Below are positions 59,672-64,000 of a stretch of DNA of 64,000 bases, piece after piece; the stretch's first letter is position 1, and each line of letters opens with the position of its first letter. Source of the stretch: Sphingomonas sp. BK580 (GTDB taxonomy: Bacteria > Pseudomonadota > Alphaproteobacteria > Sphingomonadales > Sphingomonadaceae); assembly GCF_014194975.1 (NCBI RefSeq), contig NZ_JACIAY010000001.1, forward strand, positions 434,001 through 498,000, written 5' to 3'. The notes below the pieces were generated by a model that saw only the letters and a program-made list of their open reading frames with translations, was not told the DNA's origin and made no database searches. Both the position numbers and the translations under genes were made by a program.

Positions 59672-60444
59672 GCGGCGTCGTCGTCTCGCGCGACGGTCCA
59701 GCTGTCCACGTCCGCTTCGACAACCCGGCCGCGCACAACGCGCTCACCGGCGCGATGTGGCTGGCGCTGCGCGACGCCGCGCGCGCGGTCGCCGACGATC
59801 CGAGCGTGCGGGTGGTCACCTTCCGCGGCACCGGCGGGAAGGCGTTCATCTCGGGCACCGACATCACCAAGTTCGCCGACTATGCCGAGGGTGCGCAGGG
59901 CGTCGCCTATGAGCGCGAGATCGACGAGTGCATGGGCGCGGTCGACGCGATTCCCTGCACGACGATCGCGGTGGTGGAGGGCTGGGCGGTCGGCGGCGGG
60001 CTCAACATCAGCTCGGCCTGCGATTTCCGTCTCGCCACGCCGGACGCGCGCTTCGGCTCGCCGATCGGGCGCACGATCGGCAACTGCCTCTCGGCGGCGA
60101 GCGTGGCGCGGATCGGCGGCGCGGTGGGGGTCTCCGTGGCACGGCGGATGGTCCTGCTCGGCGAGATCGTGGGGGCGGAGGAACTGCGCGCGAGCGGCTT
60201 CCTGCTGAAGGTGGTCGAGCGCGACGCGCTCGACGCCGAGGTGGCGGCCTTGTGCGCACGCGCCGCGGAGAACGCGCCGCTGACGACGCGCGCGACGAAG
60301 GAGACGCTGCGGCGGATGACCTTCGATGGCCTGCCCGCGATCGAGCCGCTGATCGCGCAGGTGTACGGCAGCGCGGACTTCCGTCGCGGGGTGGCGGACT
60401 TTCTGGCGAAGACCAGGCGCGTGCCGGCGTGGACGGGGGAGTGA
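59668..60444 (+). CDS. Crotonase-fold protein lacking both hydratase glutamates
   Basis: 258 residues, GTG start overlapping the CoA-transferase stop. The oxyanion-hole segments KAFISGTDITKF (about 52-63) and EGWAVGGGLNISSACD (about 103-118) and the trimer helix region are present. In enoyl-CoA hydratase the two catalytic Glu residues (rat 144 and 164) are in GGGxEL and FGxPE; here they are Asn113 (GGGLNI) and Ile133 (FGSPIGR), 20 residues apart as in the rat enzyme, so the alignment is firm. A simple hydratase is therefore unlikely; isomerase, decarboxylase, thioesterase or ring-cleaving activity is possible. Confidence 0.9.
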   Translation: MSGVVVSRDGPAVHVRFDNPAAHNALTGAMWLALRDAARAVADDPSVRVVTFRGTGGKAFISGTDITKFADYAEGAQGVAYEREIDECMGAVDAIPCTTIAVVEGWAVGGGLNISSACDFRLATPDARFGSPIGRTIGNCLSAASVARIGGAVGVSVARRMVLLGEIVGAEELRASGFLLKVVERDALDAEVAALCARAAENAPLTTRATKETLRRMTFDGLPAIEPLIAQVYGSADFRRGVADFLAKTRRVPAWTGE

Positions 60445-60490
60445 GGGCGACCTTGAATTCTCCCCGTGCCGGGGAGGAGTTCAGGTCCCC

Positions 60491-60940
60491 CTACCCCACC
60501 GGCTTGGGCGCGATCATGATCCCGGCCGCCATCGGCTGGCTCGGCGGCAGCGGCAGCTTGCCGGCGGGGAAGCCGTTGACCTCGAAGATATAGGCCTGGA
60601 TGTCGGCGACGGTCTTGGCGGGTAGGCTGCCGGGCGCGCTCAGCGGCATCGTCGTCTTGATGCGGGAGAACAGGTCGCCCGCCGAGGTGCCGTTCCAGTT
60701 GTTGAGGAAACCGCCCCCGACCAGGGCCGGCGCGACGTCGATCCCGGCGAGCGTGTCGCCGTGGCAGGCGGCGCAATTCTCGGCATAGGCGACCTTGCCG
60801 CGCGCGGCCTGCTCGGCGGTGTAGACGCCGTTCCACACGTCGCGCTGGCCGCCCTGCGCGCGCACCACCACCGCGCTGCCGAGCGTCAGCGCGGCCGCGC
60901 CGAGCGCCCAGAGGCCGTATCGCGTCGTCCGCTCCATCAT
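60491..60940 (-). CDS. c-type cytochrome, PQQ-dehydrogenase partner
   Basis: 149 residues: export signal (about 5-27, ending VRAQ) and heme motif ENCAACHGDTLAG with CAACH, followed by GGGFLNNW, IKTTMPLSAPG (candidate Met ligand) and DIQAYIFEVNG. This is the monoheme type found next to quinoprotein dehydrogenases. GTG 60943, ATG 60940 and ATG 60937 are tandem starts; 60940 has best spacing to GGGAG. The start overlaps the dehydrogenase stop. Convergent with the crotonase gene across 46 bp. Confidence 0.92.
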   Translation of the reverse strand: MMERTTRYGLWALGAAALTLGSAVVVRAQGGQRDVWNGVYTAEQAARGKVAYAENCAACHGDTLAGIDVAPALVGGGFLNNWNGTSAGDLFSRIKTTMPLSAPGSLPAKTVADIQAYIFEVNGFPAGKLPLPPSQPMAAGIMIAPKPVG

Positions 60941-63051
60941 CACGCTACTCCCGGTAGTCGGTAGGCCACCAGCTCCGCGCTGGCATTGCCGCCGCCCGTG
61001 GCGACGACGATATATTGGCGCCCTTTCAAGCGATAGGTCATCGGCGATCCGCTCTGCGGCGCGGTCATGTACACCGCGCCCTTCTCCTCACCCGTGGCCT
61101 TGTCATAGGCGCGCAGCATCGCGCCGCGGAGGCCGTATTCGTTGGTGTAGAAGCCCGCCTCGCCGCAGATCACCAGCGTCTTGGTCACCAGCGGCCCGAG
61201 GTTGCCGGCGCGGCCGGTGCGCGGGATCTTGAGCCCCTTGAGCGCGGGATGGTTGCGCACGTTGTCGGGCGTCTCGCCGTGCGCGACCTGCCAGGCGAGG
61301 TCGCCCTTGCTCAGGTCGATCGCGGTGATCCGGCCGTAGGGCGGCTTGAGCAGCGGCAGGCCATCGACGGCGAGGAAGCCGGGCGGCGGTCCCTTGGAGG
61401 CGCCGGCGGGCTTGCCACCCGCGGGGGCTGCCGCGGGGGGCGCCTCTATGTTGCGCATTCTCGGCCCGCCCGAGCCCATCGCCGGCATCGCACGCGCCTC
61501 GCGGCCGGCGACGCCGTGCACCTGCGGGAACTCCGACACCTTGGGATCCGCATTGGGCACGATCCCCATCAGCGACGGCTGCGTCTTGGAATAGACGTAG
61601 ACCATGTGCGTCTCGGGGTCGTAGCAACCGCCCGGCCAATTGGTCCCGCCCTGGACGCCCGGGGCCGAGATCGTGCCCCAGCGGCCCGGCTTGCTCACCG
61701 TCGGCGGCGTGAAGAGCGGACCGATCTTGTACGACTTCACGAACTCGATCGCCTTGGCGCGCAGCGCCGGCGTGAAGTCGATGAGGTCGTCCTCGCTCAC
61801 GCCCTGGAGATCATAGGCGGGCGGCTTGGACGGGACCGGCTGGGTCGGGCTGTACCATTCGCCCGGCACGTCGCCGCGCTCGACCTTGCGCTCGACGATC
61901 GGCCAGATCGGCTTCCCCGTCTCGCGGTCGAACACGTACAGGAACGCCTGCTTGGTCGGTTGGGCCAGCGCCTTGACGGTGCGGCCGTCGACCGGGATGT
62001 CGCACAGGATCGGCGCGCAGGGCACGTCGCGGTCCCACAGGCCGTGGTGGACGAACTGATAGTGCCAGCGGCGCTGCCCGGTCTCGAGATCGAGCGCCAC
62101 CAGCGACTCACCGAACAAGGCGTTGCCGCGGCGGAACATGCCCATCTCGTCGCCGGTCGGCAGCTCGACCGGGACGTAGACGAGCCCGAGCTCCTCGTCC
62201 GCCGACATCTCGGCCCAGGCGCCGCCGTTGCCCGCCTCGTCGGCGTCGCCGTTGAGCCAGGTATCGTAGCCGAACTCGCCCTTGCGCGGGATGGTGTGGA
62301 AGATCCACTTGCGCTTGCCGGTGCGCACGTCAAAGCCGCGGATATAGCCCTTCACGTTCTTGCGCACCGCCGGCACGTCGCCAGCGGTATGCGCCGCGCC
62401 GACCACCACCGTGTCGCGCGCCACCATCGGCGTGGCGTGAAGGCCGACGTCGGCGGTGTCGACGTCGAGCTCCTGGTCGAAGTCCTTCTTGAGGTCGACG
62501 ATGCCGTTGGTGCCGAAATCAGGGTCAGGAATGCCGGTGTTGGCGTCGAGTGAGACCAGCTGGTAGCCGATGGTGACATACAGGATCCGCTCGACCTTGC
62601 CGTCGGTCCAGTAGGACACGCCGTGGCCGGAGAGCTGGCGCGGCGAGTTGAGCGCGCGCTGGCCCTCGTCGACCCGGTGCATCCACAGCAGCTCGCCGGT
62701 CGCGGCGTCGAGCGCGACGCAGTCGCGGCGCGAGCCGGCCGGAAGGAACAGCCGCCCCTTCACCAGCAGCGGGGTCGGCTCGAACTGATACTCCTTGCGC
62801 GCGCCGAACACGTCGGTCTTGACGCTCCAGGCGATCTCGAGGTCGTTGAAATTGTCGGCGTTGATCTGGTCGAGCGGCGAGTAGCGCGTGTTCGCCTTGT
62901 CGGCGGCGTAGCTGCGCCACTCGGTGTCGGGCGCTGGCGCGTCGGCGTCCTGCATCGGCGCCGCCAGCGCCGCCGGGTCGATCGCGAGGATCAGCGCCGA
63001 GGCGGCGGTGCCCGCCAGCAGGCGGCGGCGGGTGAGACCGGGCGCGCTCAC
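60940..63051 (-). CDS. PQQ-dependent dehydrogenase with Tat signal
   Basis: 703 residues from a GTG overlapping the aldehyde dehydrogenase stop. LTRRRLLAGTAASALILA is a Tat signal, unusual for PQQ enzymes, which mostly use Sec. Propeller units: CVALDAATGELLWMH, LVSLDANTGIPDPDFG, GFDVRTGKRKWIFHT, LVALDLETGQRRWHYQ, then HHGLWDRDVPCAPIL close to the PQQ site. A Pro/Ala/Gly insert (about 510-550, APAAAPAGGKPAG-like) lies before the last blades. Upstream residues in the same frame (to 63978) are shadow of the dehydrogenase gene. Coupled upstream to the aldehyde dehydrogenase and downstream to its cytochrome: alcohol to aldehyde to acid. Confidence 0.92.
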   Translation of the reverse strand: MSAPGLTRRRLLAGTAASALILAIDPAALAAPMQDADAPAPDTEWRSYAADKANTRYSPLDQINADNFNDLEIAWSVKTDVFGARKEYQFEPTPLLVKGRLFLPAGSRRDCVALDAATGELLWMHRVDEGQRALNSPRQLSGHGVSYWTDGKVERILYVTIGYQLVSLDANTGIPDPDFGTNGIVDLKKDFDQELDVDTADVGLHATPMVARDTVVVGAAHTAGDVPAVRKNVKGYIRGFDVRTGKRKWIFHTIPRKGEFGYDTWLNGDADEAGNGGAWAEMSADEELGLVYVPVELPTGDEMGMFRRGNALFGESLVALDLETGQRRWHYQFVHHGLWDRDVPCAPILCDIPVDGRTVKALAQPTKQAFLYVFDRETGKPIWPIVERKVERGDVPGEWYSPTQPVPSKPPAYDLQGVSEDDLIDFTPALRAKAIEFVKSYKIGPLFTPPTVSKPGRWGTISAPGVQGGTNWPGGCYDPETHMVYVYSKTQPSLMGIVPNADPKVSEFPQVHGVAGREARAMPAMGSGGPRMRNIEAPPAAAPAGGKPAGASKGPPPGFLAVDGLPLLKPPYGRITAIDLSKGDLAWQVAHGETPDNVRNHPALKGLKIPRTGRAGNLGPLVTKTLVICGEAGFYTNEYGLRGAMLRAYDKATGEEKGAVYMTAPQSGSPMTYRLKGRQYIVVATGGGNASAELVAYRLPGVA

Positions 63052-64000
63052 CACGTCACCGCGATGTATTTCGCCTCGCAATATTCGAGCAGGCCGTGGT
63101 GTGATCCCTCGCGCCCGAGCCCGCTCTGCTTCATGCCGCCGAACGGTGCCGCGGCGTCCGACACCAGCCCGCGGTTGACCGCCACCATGCCGCATTCGAT
63201 CCGCTCGGCCACCGCCAGCGCACGCTTGAGGTCGCCCGAATAGACGTAGGCGGCGAGCCCGTATTCGGTGTCGTTGGCGAGCGCGACCGCCTCGTCGGCG
63301 GTGTCGAACGCGGTCACCGCGGCGACGGGGCCGAACACTTCCTCGCGCAGGATCTCGGAGCCCGGCTTGACGTCCGCGATCACCGAGGGCGGGTAGAAAT
63401 AGCCGTCGCCGCCGGGAGTCTGGCCGCCCAGTTCGACGCGTGCGCCCTTGGCGACCGCGTCGGTGACGAGCCGCTCGATCTTGTCGACCGCCTTGCGGTT
63501 GATCATCGCGCCGCACTGGGTGGCGGGATCGGTGCCGGCGCCGACCTTCAGCGCGCCCATCCGCTCGACCAGCTTCGCGACGAACGCGTCGTGGATGCCG
63601 CGCTGGACGTAGAAGCGGTTGGCGGCGGTGCAGGCCTCGCCCGCGTTGCGCATCTTGGCGACCATCGCGCCCTCGATCGCGGCGTCGAGGTCGGCATCGT
63701 CGAACACCACGAAGGGCGCGTTGCCGCCGAGCTCCATCGACGAGCTGACCACCTGGTCCGCCGCCTCGCGCAGCAGCACGCGGCCGACCTGCGTCGACCC
63801 GGTGAAGGAGAGCTTGCGCACGCGCGGGTCGTGCAGAATCGCGCTGCATACCGGACCGGGCTGGCTGGTGGTGACGACGTTGACGACGCCCGCGGGCACG
63901 CCGGCGCGACGCATGATCTCGGCCACCGCGAGCGCGGTCAGCGGCGTCTCCGCGGCGGGCTTGAGGATGCAGGTGCACCCTGCCGCCAGCGCCGGGGCGA
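63048..64000 (-). CDS. NAD(P)-dependent aldehyde dehydrogenase (succinate-semialdehyde type), 5' end missing
   Basis: C-terminal ~317 residues; the frame is open to the last base, reading back APALAAGCTCILKPAAETPL, so the gene begins right of the window. KPAAETP is the cofactor site, LSFTGSTQVGR the nucleotide loop, MELGGNAPF carries the general-base Glu, and NAGEACTAANRFYV the catalytic Cys. Also EVFGPVAAVTAFDT and GGMKQSGLGREGSHHGLLEY, as in succinate-semialdehyde dehydrogenases (GabD type). First seen gene of a coupled ALDH-PQQ dehydrogenase-cytochrome set. Specific aldehyde unknown. Confidence 0.93.
   Translation of the reverse strand, partial: APALAAGCTCILKPAAETPLTALAVAEIMRRAGVPAGVVNVVTTSQPGPVCSAILHDPRVRKLSFTGSTQVGRVLLREAADQVVSSSMELGGNAPFVVFDDADLDAAIEGAMVAKMRNAGEACTAANRFYVQRGIHDAFVAKLVERMGALKVGAGTDPATQCGAMINRKAVDKIERLVTDAVAKGARVELGGQTPGGDGYFYPPSVIADVKPGSEILREEVFGPVAAVTAFDTADEAVALANDTEYGLAAYVYSGDLKRALAVAERIECGMVAVNRGLVSDAAAPFGGMKQSGLGREGSHHGLLEYCEAKYIAVTW

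Noticed and set aside
63052..63978. N-terminal extension of the Tat-type PQQ dehydrogenase frame
   Set aside because: It lies within the aldehyde dehydrogenase gene in another frame; the Tat signal begins at the GTG at 63051.

Overview
This 64 kb window is chromosomal DNA of very high G+C content from an alphaproteobacterium, most likely a Sphingomonas or close relative. The grounds are a PEPxxWA-type C-terminal sorting signal, the mix of TonB-dependent receptor, PQQ dehydrogenases and cytochromes c, several small proteins of types I know from sphingomonads, and three candidate EcfG-type general-stress promoters (GGAAC or TGAAC, 16-17 bp, CGTT or a near match). I see no rRNA, tRNA, CRISPR array, insertion sequence or phage gene. 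Both ends cut genes: a Gfo/Idh/MocA oxidoreductase on the left and a semialdehyde-type dehydrogenase on the right.

Layout. 1-5.8 kb: oxidoreductase end, secreted esterase, SDR, then a leftward three-gene set coupled by ATGA overlaps (flavin monooxygenase fused to a TspO domain, DCC thiol oxidoreductase, DUF427). 5.6-12.5 kb: a tricarboxylate-type uptake locus, with a TctDE-like two-component system divergent from a binding protein, porin, CitMHS carrier and hydrolase. 12.5-31 kb: a stress and housekeeping stretch with GlsB and YflT-like proteins, a PAS-LuxR regulator, a PAS-GGDEF-EAL protein, a LigC-type DNA ligase, DUF72, a frameshifted DUF3606 gene, exonuclease III, many small DUF proteins, a GH5-like glycosidase, a spore-lyase-like radical SAM enzyme and the PEP-CTERM protein. 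31-42.4 kb: GH127 arabinofuranosidase, an unknown secreted protein, SRPBCC-ArsR, NAD(P)HX dehydratase with a histidine phosphatase, MarR-NmrA, and a large hybrid histidine kinase.

42.5-64 kb is the main catabolic region: M20 peptidase, TonB-dependent receptor, a large double beta-helix/beta-propeller protein, ArsR-controlled SDR, secreted cupins, an MFS carrier, a dimeric alpha-beta barrel protein, SMP-30 lactonase, two PQQ dehydrogenases each beside a cytochrome c, a class III CoA-transferase coupled to a crotonase lacking both hydratase glutamates, and an aldehyde dehydrogenase. A coherent reading is uptake and periplasmic oxidation of an alcohol or sugar-like compound, aldehyde oxidation, CoA activation and crotonase-type processing. 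The substrate cannot be read from the sequence.

Most promising for new biology are the flavin monooxygenase-TspO fusion operon, the CoA-transferase/atypical crotonase plus double PQQ system, and the beta-helix/propeller fusion beside the TonB receptor. Start codons were chosen by Shine-Dalgarno spacing, overlaps and domain starts. Family names come from motif recognition by eye, not from database searches.
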